In this document: positions 1 through 8,437 of the stretch, piece by piece
Layout of the letters: each line of letters starts with the position of its first letter
Numbering within the stretch: the stretch's first letter is position 1
Assembly (NCBI RefSeq): GCF_022631235.3
Contig: NZ_CP093310.2
Coordinates: forward strand, 1,488,001-1,552,000
Origin: Psychrobacter raelei
GTDB lineage: Bacteria; Pseudomonadota; Gammaproteobacteria; Pseudomonadales; Moraxellaceae
Length of the DNA: 64,000 nt
Direction of reading: 5' to 3'
Notes under the pieces: generated by a model
What the model was told of the DNA's origin: nothing
Database searches by the model: none
Seen by the model: the letters and a program-made list of their open reading frames with translations, nothing else
Program-made: the position numbers and the translations under genes

Positions 1-169
1 TATCGTTGATAAATGCATCGGTCAAAGTGGCAAATGCCTCGTTAAAGCCATCGCCAATCACGTTCATTTTACGATCGCTTTGATCGATGGTAACTGTGAT
101 GATGCCGTTGTCTGCTTCTGCAGAGAAGTTATTTAATGCATTAATGATGTTTACGCTGTTTGTGCTCAT
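1..169 (-). CDS. FadB/FadJ-like multifunctional fatty acid oxidation protein, N-terminal fragment
   Basis: The leftward frame starts with ATG at 169 and stays open to the window edge, so only the first 56 or so residues are visible. They read like the start of the enoyl-CoA hydratase domain of the alpha subunit of the fatty acid oxidation complex: a short beta strand (IITVTIDQSD), then RKMNVIGDGFNEAF. In this family the protein hydrates 2-enoyl-CoA and oxidises the 3-hydroxyacyl-CoA. The thiolase gene ends 97 bases upstream and is read in the same direction, which fits an acyl-CoA dehydrogenase, thiolase, FadB-like operon. The dehydrogenase half cannot be checked because it lies outside the window. 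Confidence 0.7.
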   Translation of the reverse strand, partial: MSTNSVNIINALNNFSAEADNGIITVTIDQSDRKMNVIGDGFNEAFATLTDAFIND

Positions 170-266
170 GTTATGTCCTTATTATTTCTACACGTAATGT
201 AGGGCGTGTATTCTGTCCGTATTTAGACCCTAGAAGAGTGTGCCCTTATCATTGATAAATTGCGGG

Positions 267-1475
267 TTAAACACGCTCAATAATAGTCGCAATACCCATG
301 CCACCACCCACACAGAGCGTGATCATAGCCGTCTTTAGGTCACGGCGCTCTAGCTCGTCCAAGACAGTAGTCAAAAGCATGGCGCCTGTTGCCCCTAATG
401 GATGACCCATGGCGATAGCGCCGCCATTAACGTTGACTTTATCTAGCGAAACACCAAAGTCTGCAGCAGTATTCATCGGGACCGCAGCAAAGGCTTCGTT
501 GATTTCCCAAAGGTCGATATCAGCAGCACTCATGCCCGCCTTATCCAAAGCTTTTTGACAGGCTGGAGTTGGGCCGGTTAACATGATGGTAGGCTCTGAA
601 CCGATAACAGAGGCCATAGTAATCTTAGCGCGTGGCCTCAGACCGGCTTTCTCGCCAGCCGCTTTACTACCGACTAGACACAAGGCAGCCCCATCAACGA
701 TACCTGATGAGTTGCCCGCATGGTGAACGTGATTGATATCCTCAATTGTGGTGTATTTATCAAGAATAACGCTATCAAAGCCCATCTTGCCAGGCATAGC
801 AAATGAGGGATTTAATTTTGCCAAGGTTTCTACAGAAGTATTAGGACGAATGGTTTCATCTTTATCTAATAATAAAAGACCATTAATGTCGGTTACCGGC
901 ACCACGGATTTATCATAGTAGCCCTGCTCCCAAGCGGCAGCCGCTCTTCTGTGCGACTCTGTGGCAAAGGCATCGACATCTTCACGACTAAACCCACGCA
1001 AAGTTGCAATGGCATCAGCACCAACGCCTTGTGGCGCGAACTGAGTCGCAACGTTGACACGAGGATCCATATACCAAGCACCGCCATCTGAGCCCATAGG
1101 CACACGGCTCATAGACTCAACACCGCCGGCAACCACCAAATCTTCCATACCAGACATAACTTTGGTGGCGGCTAAATTAATTGACTCCAGACCAGAGGCA
1201 CAAAAACGTGACAGAGTTAACCCAGCCACGCTTTGATGCCACTCGGCATCAATCGCTGCAATACGAGCAATGTCAGAACCCTGCTCACCGACTGGGGTGA
1301 CACAGCCTAACACGATATCGTCAACCAAACTGGTATCTAAGTTGTGGCGCTGCTGCATCTGTTTTAATAGTGTGCGAACCAGCCAAATTGGAGAGGCTTG
1401 ATGTAACGAGCCATCTTTCTTACCCTTGCCACGAGGTGTGCGGATGGCGTCATAAATATAAGCAACTTCAGTCAT
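267..1475 (-). CDS. Acetyl-CoA C-acyltransferase (thiolase)
   Basis: This 402-residue protein is a thiolase of the FadA/FadI/AtoB family. It cleaves 3-ketoacyl-CoA with CoA to acetyl-CoA and a shortened acyl-CoA, or runs in reverse. The full catalytic set is visible: the nucleophilic Cys near residue 92 in FCASGLES, His near 358 in MGHPLGATG, and the second Cys near 388 in CVGGGMG. The frame is open for ten more codons upstream, but ATG at 1475 has an AAGGGA ribosome site at good distance and begins with the usual MTEVAYI-type start, so I prefer it. It lies between an acyl-CoA dehydrogenase and a FadB-like gene on the same strand, which points to beta-oxidation rather than acetoacetyl-CoA synthesis. 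Chain-length preference cannot be read from the sequence. Confidence 0.9.
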   Translation of the reverse strand: MTEVAYIYDAIRTPRGKGKKDGSLHQASPIWLVRTLLKQMQQRHNLDTSLVDDIVLGCVTPVGEQGSDIARIAAIDAEWHQSVAGLTLSRFCASGLESINLAATKVMSGMEDLVVAGGVESMSRVPMGSDGGAWYMDPRVNVATQFAPQGVGADAIATLRGFSREDVDAFATESHRRAAAAWEQGYYDKSVVPVTDINGLLLLDKDETIRPNTSVETLAKLNPSFAMPGKMGFDSVILDKYTTIEDINHVHHAGNSSGIVDGAALCLVGSKAAGEKAGLRPRAKITMASVIGSEPTIMLTGPTPACQKALDKAGMSAADIDLWEINEAFAAVPMNTAADFGVSLDKVNVNGGAIAMGHPLGATGAMLLTTVLDELERRDLKTAMITLCVGGGMGIATIIERV

Positions 1476-1534
1476 AAAAATCCCTTTTTTAATTCTTAAT
1501 ATCATTTATGGTCGAACGGTTGGTTTACGCTAAG

Positions 1535-1586
1535 ATAGCTTAAGTAAAGCTATTTGGTGACTTGATATTGTTTTTAAGTCACCAAA
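1535..1586. repeat. Two adjacent stem-loops in the gap between acyl-CoA dehydrogenase and thiolase
   Basis: The 130-base gap holds a 7-bp stem (ATAGCTT, 1535-1541, with AAGCTAT, 1547-1553). Directly beside it is an 11-bp perfect stem (TTTGGTGACTT, 1553-1563, with AAGTCACCAAA, 1576-1586). The larger stem has no T-tract after it on the minus strand, so it is not a normal intrinsic terminator for the leftward operon. It could be a processing or attenuation site that sets the ratio of the two enzymes, or a transcription factor site. Confidence 0.4.
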
Positions 1587-1605
1587 CATAAGTCAAACTG
1601 GTGCG

Positions 1606-2757
1606 TTACATGAAGCGTGAGGCAAGCTCTTTCATGATTTCGTTAGTACCGCCGTAGATTTTTTGTACGCGCGCATCAGCATACATACGGGCAATGGGGT
1701 ACTCGCTCATATAACCATAACCACCGAATAACTGTAAGCATTCATCGATTACTTTACACTGTTTTTCAGTGACCCAGTATTTGATTAATGACGCTTGTGG
1801 TGCCGTAAGCTTGCCCTCTATCATGGCCTCCACAGCAGAGTCGCACAGAGCACGTACGGCTAAATAGTCAGCTTGTACTTCGGCTAGTTTAAAGCGAGTG
1901 TTTTGGAATTTCCAAATGGGACGACCGAATGCTTCACGCTGTTTGACATAGTCAAGGGTGAGCTCTAACGCCAGTTTGATAGCACCGCAACCGCTTAAGG
2001 CTATAATAAGGCGCTCTTGTGGCAGCTCTTGCATCATTTGGATAAAGCCAAGGCCTTCGATGCTACCTAATAAGTTCTTTTGTGGCACGCGGACATTGCT
2101 AAAGAACAGCTCTGAGGTGTCTTGAGCGGACAAACCGGTTTTTTTAAGATTACGGCCACGCTCAAAGCCTTCTAAACCATCGGTTTCAACAACGATTAAT
2201 GAGACACCTTGTGCGCCCTTCTCACGGTCTGTCTTACACGCCAATACAATCAGGTTGGCATGTTGACCGTTAGTGATAAAGGTTTTTGAGCCATTAATAA
2301 TATAGTCATCGCCCTCTTTTACGGCATAAGTTTTAATTGCTTGTAAGTCTGAGCCTGTTGTCGGCTCGGTCATCGCAATGGCGCCCACATATTCGCCAGT
2401 TGCCAATTTTGGAATCCAAGCCTTTTTTTGCTCTTGAGTGCCATGTTTGAGGATATAAGGGGCAACGATACCTGAGTGAACCATCCCTCCAAATCCAGAT
2501 TGATTGGCTTGAGCCTGAGCTAGCAAAATAGCGGCTTCATGGCCAAAATCACCGCCGCCGCCGCCGTACTCTTCAGGCATTGAGGCACATAAAAAGCCCA
2601 TTTCACCGGCCTCAAGCCATGCATCACGATCAATTTTACCGTTCTCGCGCCACTGCTCATCTTTATCTTCCCAGCTTTTGAACAACTTTAAGGCGCTTTC
2701 ATATACCATTTCATGTTCTTCAGTCATCCAATTACTTTTAAAAGCATCAATACTCAT
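1606..2757 (-). CDS. Acyl-CoA dehydrogenase, long-chain (LCAD/IVD) type
   Basis: This 383-residue FAD enzyme introduces the 2,3 double bond into acyl-CoA, the first step of beta-oxidation, and passes electrons to ETF. The FAD/substrate signature AMTEPTTGSDL is at about 128-138. The C-terminal end reads IYGGTNEIMKEL, where short- and medium-chain enzymes have the catalytic Glu (YEGT). Here that residue is Gly, and a Glu is present instead at about 248 in PQERLIIAL, the position used by long-chain and isovaleryl-CoA dehydrogenases. The catalytic base is therefore present but relocated. ATG at 2757 is preceded by AAGGA at 8 bases. It is the first gene of the leftward cluster, divergent from a TetR gene, with a palindrome 32 bases upstream of the start. 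Confidence 0.88.
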   Translation of the reverse strand: MSIDAFKSNWMTEEHEMVYESALKLFKSWEDKDEQWRENGKIDRDAWLEAGEMGFLCASMPEEYGGGGGDFGHEAAILLAQAQANQSGFGGMVHSGIVAPYILKHGTQEQKKAWIPKLATGEYVGAIAMTEPTTGSDLQAIKTYAVKEGDDYIINGSKTFITNGQHANLIVLACKTDREKGAQGVSLIVVETDGLEGFERGRNLKKTGLSAQDTSELFFSNVRVPQKNLLGSIEGLGFIQMMQELPQERLIIALSGCGAIKLALELTLDYVKQREAFGRPIWKFQNTRFKLAEVQADYLAVRALCDSAVEAMIEGKLTAPQASLIKYWVTEKQCKVIDECLQLFGGYGYMSEYPIARMYADARVQKIYGGTNEIMKELASRFM

Positions 2758-2789
2758 ACCGTCATTCCTTAACGAGGTTTAGGGTTTTT

Positions 2790-2809
2790 ATGGTAATTTA
2801 AATTACCAT
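2790..2809. promoter_or_regulatory. Candidate TetR operator, acyl-CoA dehydrogenase side
   Basis: A perfect 20-bp palindrome, ATGGTAATTTAAATTACCAT (22 bp with its flanking T and A), lies just upstream of the acyl-CoA dehydrogenase start. It has the same outer sequence, AT(G/A)GTAAT..ATTAC(C/T)AT, as the palindrome upstream of the TetR gene. The two copies, their symmetry and their positions make them likely operators of the divergent regulator. Confidence 0.6.
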
Positions 2810-2907
2810 ATATTATCCCGTATAAAAAACATTTTAGGCTTATATGTCTATACTTTGAGCTTTCATACTACAAAAGTATATTTATTTAAGCAACGACTTA
2901 TACTAAA

Positions 2908-2927
2908 ATAGTAATTATTATTACTAT
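2908..2927. promoter_or_regulatory. Candidate TetR operator, regulator side
   Basis: ATAGTAATTATTATTACTAT is a near-perfect palindrome. Its outer arms extend to 11 bp each (2904-2914 and 2921-2931). It ends 16 bases before the GTG start of the TetR gene and would overlap its promoter or leader, which fits autorepression. Its centre is 118 bases from the centre of the sister site. Confidence 0.6.
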
Positions 2928-2943
2928 TTTATTGGGATGTGAC

Positions 2944-3591
2944 GTGAACCAGAGTTTAGGAAAGGCAAGCCAAAAAAATGAGAGGCTCAATGACAAAGCA
3001 CTTGCCCCTTTATCCAAGATACGCCCTGCCACATTGGATAACATTGAAAAAGCAGTACATCAGTTGTTTGCCGGTGATAATGCGCAAGAGGTCACCATGA
3101 TCCAAATTGCCAAGGCGGCCAACGTCTCATTGCAAACTTTATATAAGTACTTTGGGGATAAGCAGACCGTGTTCCATACTATTATGGATAGAGTACTCGG
3201 CCGGCTCGCTATACGCATGATGGATCATTTGCAAGGTATTGATAGTGTGGAGGATAGAATTAGAAAAACACTTTGGGTGGTTTTTGACTTTGTGGATACC
3301 CACCCTGATGCCGTCATGGTACTTACTTCGATATCTGCCACGGACATTCGTAAAATATCTATCTATGAAAATGAAGAGCTGATTAAGGCATTTACCAGTG
3401 TCTTGCTAGATGGACAAAAACGTGGTGTGTTAAATGACAGCGTGCCTTTATATGTGTTATTCGATGTGTTTATGGGGTTTGTGATGCGTATTGGTATGAT
3501 GCAAGTGGTTCGCAAAGCCAATACGCCGCTTACGGACAGTTTTGATGATTTGTTCAATATTTTGTGGCGTGCCATCTCTAAACCGCAATAG
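2944..3591 (+). CDS. TetR family transcriptional regulator
   Basis: A 215-residue regulator with an N-terminal helix-turn-helix of TetR type at about 35-70 (TMIQIAKAANVSLQTLYKYF, then GDKQ) and an all-helical ligand-binding half. The open frame reaches back to TTG at 2932, but GTG at 2944 has GGGA six bases upstream and is the better start. The gene is divergent from the acyl-CoA dehydrogenase/thiolase/FadB-like cluster, and two matching palindromes lie between them. I infer that it represses both itself and the fatty acid genes and is released by an acyl-CoA or similar ligand, as FadR and PsrA of this superfamily do. The ligand cannot be read from the sequence. Confidence 0.85.
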   Translation: MNQSLGKASQKNERLNDKALAPLSKIRPATLDNIEKAVHQLFAGDNAQEVTMIQIAKAANVSLQTLYKYFGDKQTVFHTIMDRVLGRLAIRMMDHLQGIDSVEDRIRKTLWVVFDFVDTHPDAVMVLTSISATDIRKISIYENEELIKAFTSVLLDGQKRGVLNDSVPLYVLFDVFMGFVMRIGMMQVVRKANTPLTDSFDDLFNILWRAISKPQ

Positions 3592-3641
3592 TTATGATAT
3601 GACTGTGCTATTTTGACGCTTATCATCATCAAAAAAGACAA

Positions 3642-3706
3642 GCGCCTGTATTTGCACAGAACAGTAATACACCCCTACTTTTATAATTCTGTGCAAATAC
3701 AGGCGC
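3642..3706. repeat. Perfect 20-bp inverted repeat with 25-base loop
   Basis: The arms GCGCCTGTATTTGCACAGAA (3642-3661) and its exact complement (3687-3706) flank 25 bases. The structure lies in the 490-base gap between the TetR gene and the orphan integrase. It has no T-tract of terminator type and encodes nothing I can support. It may be a remnant of a mobile element, a recombination or replication site, or a strong RNA hairpin. Confidence 0.6.
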
Positions 3707-3792
3707 CTCTAATTTTTATTAAAAATTACTTCTTTTATTAAATGTATCACCTATTGCCAGTATTTGTAGTTAATTTGCTCTACAATAAATTA

Positions 3793-3823
3793 AATCATCC
3801 CCAAGGTACACTTGGGGATGATT
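3793..3823. terminator. Hairpin, probable transcription terminator
   Basis: A perfect 13-bp stem (AATCATCCCCAAG with its complement) closes a 5-base loop. The sequence after it is AT-rich but has no clean T-run, so function as a terminator is likely, not certain. It separates the TetR gene from the integrase locus. Confidence 0.5.
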
Positions 3824-3871
3824 ATTCATAAAAGCTTTTATATATAAGGTTTTTATTTTTATAAAGATGAT

Positions 3872-3894
3872 TTTGGTGTCCAGTTTGGTGTCCA
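3872..3894 (+). promoter_or_regulatory. Twin TTTGGTGTCCA repeats upstream of the orphan integrase
   Basis: Two direct copies of TTTGGTGTCCA (3872-3882 and 3884-3894) are one base apart, about 190 bases before the integrase start. P4-type integrase loci often carry such close direct repeats upstream of int, as arm-type integrase or excisionase sites. The rest of the gap to 4087 shows no gene. Confidence 0.45.
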
Positions 3895-4087
3895 AATAAT
3901 AGGATATTTAGTACTGGATTTTAGAGGCAAGACTACAGATAAAAGACGGTGATTATTAAACTGTATGCCTTTAATGCTAGGCGTTAGGCGTGATGAAGAT
4001 TACTAACAATACTTTAGCACAATAAAAGCGAAGATTGTACAAAAATGTGTGCTCCTATTTATATGACAAAACAACAAAGTGAGAAGT

Positions 4088-5353
4088 ATGGTTATTCATA
4101 ATAGACGGGATATTAATAGACTTGAGTGCCGTGACAAAGATTATTTGGTCGCAGTCGCTGGCGTACCCGAACTTAGTGTACGTATCTATCCCAATGGCAA
4201 AAAAGAATTTTATCTGCGTTACACCCATCCACATCAGCCCAATAAACGTCCGCGTATGACGTTGGGTTCTGTGGAAGATATCAGCCTGCATGAGGCAAGA
4301 ACCAAAGCTGAGTCTATATTGGATATGGTGCGAAATGGCACCGACCCTAAAGCCATACGTCAGCAAAAGCAGGTGAATAAATATGCGCATCTAAAAAACG
4401 CCACGTTTGCTGAGATTGCTGCAGCTTGGCGTGATAATAAAATCAATAGCCGCCGTCAACGCAAATCTGGTAAGCGTGCCTTTAGTGAGTCTACCCTAAA
4501 GTTTTGGGATTTGTGCTTGGGTTATATGTGCGCCGAGATTGGTAACTTGAGGATGTATGACATCACCAGTGAAACCATCTTGAATGTTTGTGAGTCTATT
4601 CAAAATAACGATAATGAAGCTGCCTTTGTGGGTGCCAGTACCCGTTTATATACCGAAAAGGTGTTTTCATTCGCCGTGGCTCGTGGGTTATGTGACACCA
4701 ATGTCGCCATTTATACCCGTGGAGAGCTGGCACCAGCGGGCTCAGGAAAACACTTGCCAGCACTGACCAAACCCGATGAGTTTGCCGCTTTATTGAAGGA
4801 CATGGCGACGTTTACTGCAGCAAGTGAGCTGACGTTAATGGCAATGAACTTATTGCCTTATGTCTTTGTGCGCAGTATTGATTTACGCTCTATGCGCTGG
4901 GATGAGATTGATTGGGCGCATAAGCTCTGGGTTTTTTCACCAACCAAAGGCGAAGGGCGTGAAGATATGGTCTCAAGTTTGGTGGTGCCTTTAGCAGATC
5001 AGGTGATTACTCGCCTGCGTGACATCCAAAAAATAACCGGTGACAAGCCTTATGTGTTCGCCTCGATACGCAGCTCAAGCAATGCTTATATGAGTAAGGC
5101 CACTTTGGTTCAGGCATTTCACCGGCTGGGTTACAAGGGAAAACATTGTACGCATGGATTTCGAGCCGCCGCCAAGACACTGCTTATGGAGCAGCCCGAG
5201 CTTCGCTATTCAGACATTGTCACTGAGCTACAGCTCGGCCACAGGATCAAGGATACCCATGGCGGAGCGTACAACCGATTGGATGAAATAAGCACACGTA
5301 CTCAAATGATGCAGCACTGGGCTGACTATATTGATAGTCTGCGCAGCCGTTAA
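4088..5353 (+). CDS. Orphan P4-type tyrosine recombinase (integrase)
   Basis: A full-length integrase of about 421 residues. The N-terminal arm-binding domain (DUF4102 type) spans about 15-90. The catalytic domain has Arg in FVRSIDLRSMRW, HGFRAAAK with His and Arg at about 356 and 359, LGH at about 385 and the nucleophilic Tyr near 395 in GGAYNR. GTG at 4079 is a possible start, but ATG at 4088 is preceded by GTGAGAAG and gives the normal length. No tRNA gene lies beside it and no other mobile-element gene is attached, so it looks like the remnant of an integrated island, or a very small one. Only the family resembles the prophage integrase at 45222; they are separate proteins. Confidence 0.9.
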   Translation: MVIHNRRDINRLECRDKDYLVAVAGVPELSVRIYPNGKKEFYLRYTHPHQPNKRPRMTLGSVEDISLHEARTKAESILDMVRNGTDPKAIRQQKQVNKYAHLKNATFAEIAAAWRDNKINSRRQRKSGKRAFSESTLKFWDLCLGYMCAEIGNLRMYDITSETILNVCESIQNNDNEAAFVGASTRLYTEKVFSFAVARGLCDTNVAIYTRGELAPAGSGKHLPALTKPDEFAALLKDMATFTAASELTLMAMNLLPYVFVRSIDLRSMRWDEIDWAHKLWVFSPTKGEGREDMVSSLVVPLADQVITRLRDIQKITGDKPYVFASIRSSSNAYMSKATLVQAFHRLGYKGKHCTHGFRAAAKTLLMEQPELRYSDIVTELQLGHRIKDTHGGAYNRLDEISTRTQMMQHWADYIDSLRSR

Positions 5354-5369
5354 TACCAAGTGGCCTGCT

Positions 5370-5397
5370 CTACTAGTCTTTCGCTACTAGTCTTTTT
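5370..5397. repeat. Tandem 14-bp repeat CTACTAGTCTTT after the integrase gene
   Basis: CTACTAGTCTTTCG (5370-5383) is followed directly by CTACTAGTCTTTTT (5384-5397). It lies in the short gap behind the integrase and runs into the 3' end of the convergent lipoprotein gene. It may be a slipped duplication or a vestige of the element end. Confidence 0.45.
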
Positions 5398-5761
5398 TCA
5401 TTTTTACCACATTCATGCTGGGATAAGCTAAGTCAATCTTGTATTTTTTGCCACCTCGATAAGCGGTGGTTTTGACAATGCCTTGCTTTTGTTTATAGTC
5501 GACTTTTTGTACTTGGTAACCCATTGCATTTAGCTTACGTGTGGCCAGTCGTTCGGCATTACCTTGGTTGTACTCGCTCTTGTTATATTTTTTGTTTTGA
5601 TGCTTTTTGTTCTGCTTATGGGTATTATGCCCTTTTTTATCATAGGTACCATTAGGATAGTGCATCCCTCGAGTATCCAGAGGTGTCGATGCACAGCCCA
5701 CAACAGCTACACTCAAAAATATAGCAGTAAATCCTGTGGCCAATGTTTTAAGTTTTATCAT
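5387..5761 (-). CDS. Small lipoprotein with basic, Lys/His/Asn-rich linker
   Basis: A 124-residue protein with a typical lipoprotein signal: basic N-terminus, hydrophobic stretch and lipobox VVGC with Cys at 23. A low-complexity region rich in His, Lys, Asn and Gln (about 42-66) follows. The C-terminal part, about 55 residues (ATRKLNAMGYQVQKVDYKQK onward), resembles a PepSY-like or small beta-rich periplasmic fold, with alternating strands ending in DLAYPSMNVVKMKKD. I do not recognise a named family. ATG at 5761 follows an AAGGA-type ribosome site. It is convergent with the integrase and appears to be a single gene. Confidence 0.65.
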   Translation of the reverse strand: MIKLKTLATGFTAIFLSVAVVGCASTPLDTRGMHYPNGTYDKKGHNTHKQNKKHQNKKYNKSEYNQGNAERLATRKLNAMGYQVQKVDYKQKQGIVKTTAYRGGKKYKIDLAYPSMNVVKMKKD

Positions 5762-5953
5762 GCGGATTTATCCTTATAAAATCAATTTACCCAGTACTCT
5801 TTAGCTAAATCAGGGCTTGAAATATTTCATTACAAATATATGACTATGATAGCTGTCTTATATTGATAGTTAGTATCTTAAGCGTTATAAGTTGTAATTG
5901 CTCAGTCTATGTGTCGGCTGGAGTCAATGCAGAGCATAGGACCATATAAATGG

Positions 5954-5984
5954 AAAAAACCGAGCGGTTTAGACTCGGTTTTTT
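5954..5984. terminator. Bidirectional intrinsic terminator
   Basis: The stem AAAAAACCGAG pairs with CTCGGTTTTTT around a 9-base loop, giving A/T tracts on both sides. It lies just beyond the stop of the leftward DUF779 gene and upstream of the lipoprotein gene. Confidence 0.8.
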
Positions 5985-6033
5985 AGATGATTTACTGCAA
6001 ATAAATTAACTTTTTTTAGTACTTAGAGCGGGC

Positions 6034-6366
6034 TTAACTTTGAATCTGACAAATCTCAGAGCGCACAATAAAGCGCTTGCCCTCAGGTATCTCAAGCGAG
6101 AAGCTAGCACCGCGTCCGGCCACAACATCTATCGTTAAGTCAGTATGCTGCCATAGTTCAAACTGAGCCTTGCCCATATAAAAAGGACAGCCGCCAATCT
6201 CGCCTACCAGCACATCCTGCCCTCCTGTCTTAAACTCGCCAAGCGGATAACACATAGGTGAGCTGCCATCACAGCAGCCGCCAGATTGGTGGAACATCAG
6301 CTCGCCATGCTTAGATTTTAATAACTCAATGAGCTCAATGCAGGCTGGCGTGGCATCAACTTTCAT
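6034..6366 (-). CDS. DUF779 family protein, partner of aldehyde dehydrogenase
   Basis: A 110-residue protein matching DUF779: CIELIELLKSKHG, then FHQSGGCCDGSSPMCYP with a Cys pair and a third Cys, then GEIGGCPFYM and FELWQHTDL. DUF779 genes are commonly found beside acetaldehyde or other aliphatic aldehyde dehydrogenase genes; the biochemical role is unknown, and the conserved Cys residues suggest metal or redox chemistry. The frame is open upstream to 6399, but ATG at 6366 has AGGAG at 8 bases. It follows the aldehyde dehydrogenase on the same strand, with a 126-base gap and a strong terminator after it. Confidence 0.85.
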   Translation of the reverse strand: MKVDATPACIELIELLKSKHGELMFHQSGGCCDGSSPMCYPLGEFKTGGQDVLVGEIGGCPFYMGKAQFELWQHTDLTIDVVAGRGASFSLEIPEGKRFIVRSEICQIQS

Positions 6367-6492
6367 AATTTGTACTCCTAAAATATTCGGCCTTGTCATT
6401 ATGGTTTGGTAATGAGCACCTTAAAATTAAAAAAAGCAATCCACCTGACGATAGATTGCTTTGGTAAGTTGATACAGAGTTGAATTTAGGTT

Positions 6493-8019
6493 TTAAAAGA
6501 AGCCCATCGCCTTGGTGCTATAAGAGACCAGCATATTTTTGGTTTGTTGATAATGATCTAGCATCATTAGATGGTTTTCACGACCAATACCTGACTGCTT
6601 GTAGCCACCGAAGGCTGCGTGTGACGGATATAGGTGGTAGCAGTTGGTCCATACACGGCCTGCTTGGATGCCACGGCCAAAGCGATAAGCTTTATGCACG
6701 TTGCGGGTCCAGATGCCTGCGCCTAAGCCATACAAGGTATCGTTAGCCAAGCGTAATGCTTCCTCATCATCCTTAAAGGTAGTTACCGCCAGCACAGGTC
6801 CAAAGATTTCTTCTTGGAAAATGCGCATGTCGTTGGTGCCCTCAAAGATAGTAGGCTGCACATAATAGCCGCTGGCAAGATCGCCTTCATGCTTGGCCTG
6901 CTCACCGCCGACCAGTACTTTAGCGCCTTCTTTTTTACCAATATCTAGATAAGATAAGATTTTTTCTAACTGATCTGAGCTGGCTTGCGCACCGACCATG
7001 GTTTCGGTATCTAGCGGGTTGCCAAGTTTAATGGCTTTAACGCGCTCAATACAGCGTTTGATAAATTCATCATAAATGCTCTCATGCACCAGTGCACGTG
7101 AAGGACACGTACAGACTTCACCTTGGTTGAGCGCAAACATCACCAGGCCCTCTACCGCCTTGTCTAAGAAATCATCGTCTTCATCCATGATGTCTGCAAA
7201 GAAGATATTAGGACTCTTACCACCAAGCTCTAGCGTAACAGGAATAATGTTTTCACTGGCGTATTGCATGATTAGGCGACCGGTGGTGGTTTCACCTGTG
7301 AAAGCGATTTTGCTAATACGAGGGTTTGACGCAAGTGGCTTGCCTGCCTCTACCCCAAAGCCATTGACCACGTTTAATACGCCTTTTGGCAAGATGTCTG
7401 CCAGCCCAATGGTTTCAATTAAATACAAGATTGAGGCAGGCGTCTGCTCAGCCGGCTTAAGTACGATACAGTTACCTGCAGCCAATGCCGGAGCAATTTT
7501 CCAAATCGCCATAAGTAGAGGGAAGTTCCAAGGGATAATCTGACCGACCACACCTAAGGGCTCATGGAAATGATAGGCTACGGTATCTTCATCAATTTGA
7601 CTGATGCCGCCTTCTTGAGCACGGATGGCGCCGGCAAAATAACGCAAATGATCGATAGATAAAGGGATATCTGCTGCTAGGGTTTCTCTAACTGGTTTGC
7701 CGTTTTCATAACATTCGGCCACCGCGATCTTTTCAAGATTTTCTTCCATCTTGTCAGCGATTTTTAGCAGGATATTTGAGCGCTCTGTGACACTGGTTTT
7801 GCCCCAAGCTTCTTTGGCCGCATGTGCAGCATCTAGGGCTTTTTCGATGTCGGCAGCTTTTGAACGGGCAACTTGGCAAATGAGTTTGCCGTCGATAGGA
7901 CTGGTGTTATCAAAATACTCACCATCAATGGGAGCAACCCACTCTCCGCCAATAAAATTATCGTATTTTTCGCGGAATTTAACCAAGCTATTGTCAGTAT
8001 TTGGGGTTTGGTAAAGCAT
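6493..8019 (-). CDS. NAD-dependent aldehyde dehydrogenase (ExaC/AldB type)
   Basis: This 508-residue enzyme oxidises an aliphatic aldehyde, most likely acetaldehyde, to the acid using NAD(P)+. Visible features are the Rossmann region with IPWNFPLLM, the general base Glu near 264 in LELGGKSPN, and the catalytic Cys near 303 in [11 protein letters not shown], the form typical of ExaC/AldB/AcoD enzymes. ATG at 8019 is chosen over the longer frame to 8106 because AGGAG lies six bases upstream and [19 protein letters not shown] matches usual family starts. The DUF779 partner follows. Oxidation of ethanol-derived aldehyde or stress detoxification are both plausible. Confidence 0.92.
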   Translation of the reverse strand: MLYQTPNTDNSLVKFREKYDNFIGGEWVAPIDGEYFDNTSPIDGKLICQVARSKAADIEKALDAAHAAKEAWGKTSVTERSNILLKIADKMEENLEKIAVAECYENGKPVRETLAADIPLSIDHLRYFAGAIRAQEGGISQIDEDTVAYHFHEPLGVVGQIIPWNFPLLMAIWKIAPALAAGNCIVLKPAEQTPASILYLIETIGLADILPKGVLNVVNGFGVEAGKPLASNPRISKIAFTGETTTGRLIMQYASENIIPVTLELGGKSPNIFFADIMDEDDDFLDKAVEGLVMFALNQGEVCTCPSRALVHESIYDEFIKRCIERVKAIKLGNPLDTETMVGAQASSDQLEKILSYLDIGKKEGAKVLVGGEQAKHEGDLASGYYVQPTIFEGTNDMRIFQEEIFGPVLAVTTFKDDEEALRLANDTLYGLGAGIWTRNVHKAYRFGRGIQAGRVWTNCYHLYPSHAAFGGYKQSGIGRENHLMMLDHYQQTKNMLVSYSTKAMGFF

Positions 8020-8437
8020 GTGACGCTCCTTGTGATTATTATTAAGCCTTAACCTTTTGTTATTTTTGAATAAATAAGCGTTAAGGCCGGTTCTTATAAG
8101 CCGCAATTTTCCTTTGCGTGCTTGCTTATCCTAATCCCTAATTAGTTAGAAGGGAAGTTACTTATTTTATGCGGTGCTTGCTTAATAGATAAAATATAGT
8201 TATAAAATATGCTATCAGCAAACTTAGGGTTAACTTAAGTGTATTTTTAATGATACGTTCTGCTTCTGCTGTGGGTTTTATAACTAAAGGAGTGGTCGGT
8301 CATAACCATATTCAATTAGTTGCAATACTATACGTGATAGTATATTGAGTTTTTTGAAAGCTGAGCTTAGCGCTTATGATTACTGCCACCACTGCCAGTT
8401 GCGCTGATCTAAGCTTTCTGACTCATTCGAGGTATTT
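8020..8437. promoter_or_regulatory. Divergent intergenic region with 7-bp dyad
   Basis: This 418-base gap separates the leftward aldehyde dehydrogenase from the rightward NRAMP-like gene. It contains the dyad ATACTAT-ACGTG-ATAGTAT (8325-8343), about 95 bases before the NRAMP-like start, a candidate operator. GAGGTA before ATG 8438 serves as ribosome site. I see no gene in the gap. Confidence 0.4.

Noticed and set aside
6721..6740. GCCTAAGC near 6722, and another at about 28224, as further copies of the recBCD repeat
   Set aside because: Only an 8-bp match, without the AAATA start; the second belongs to a terminator hairpin. ATAGCCTAA near 12829 in the LysR gene is likewise only 9 bp.
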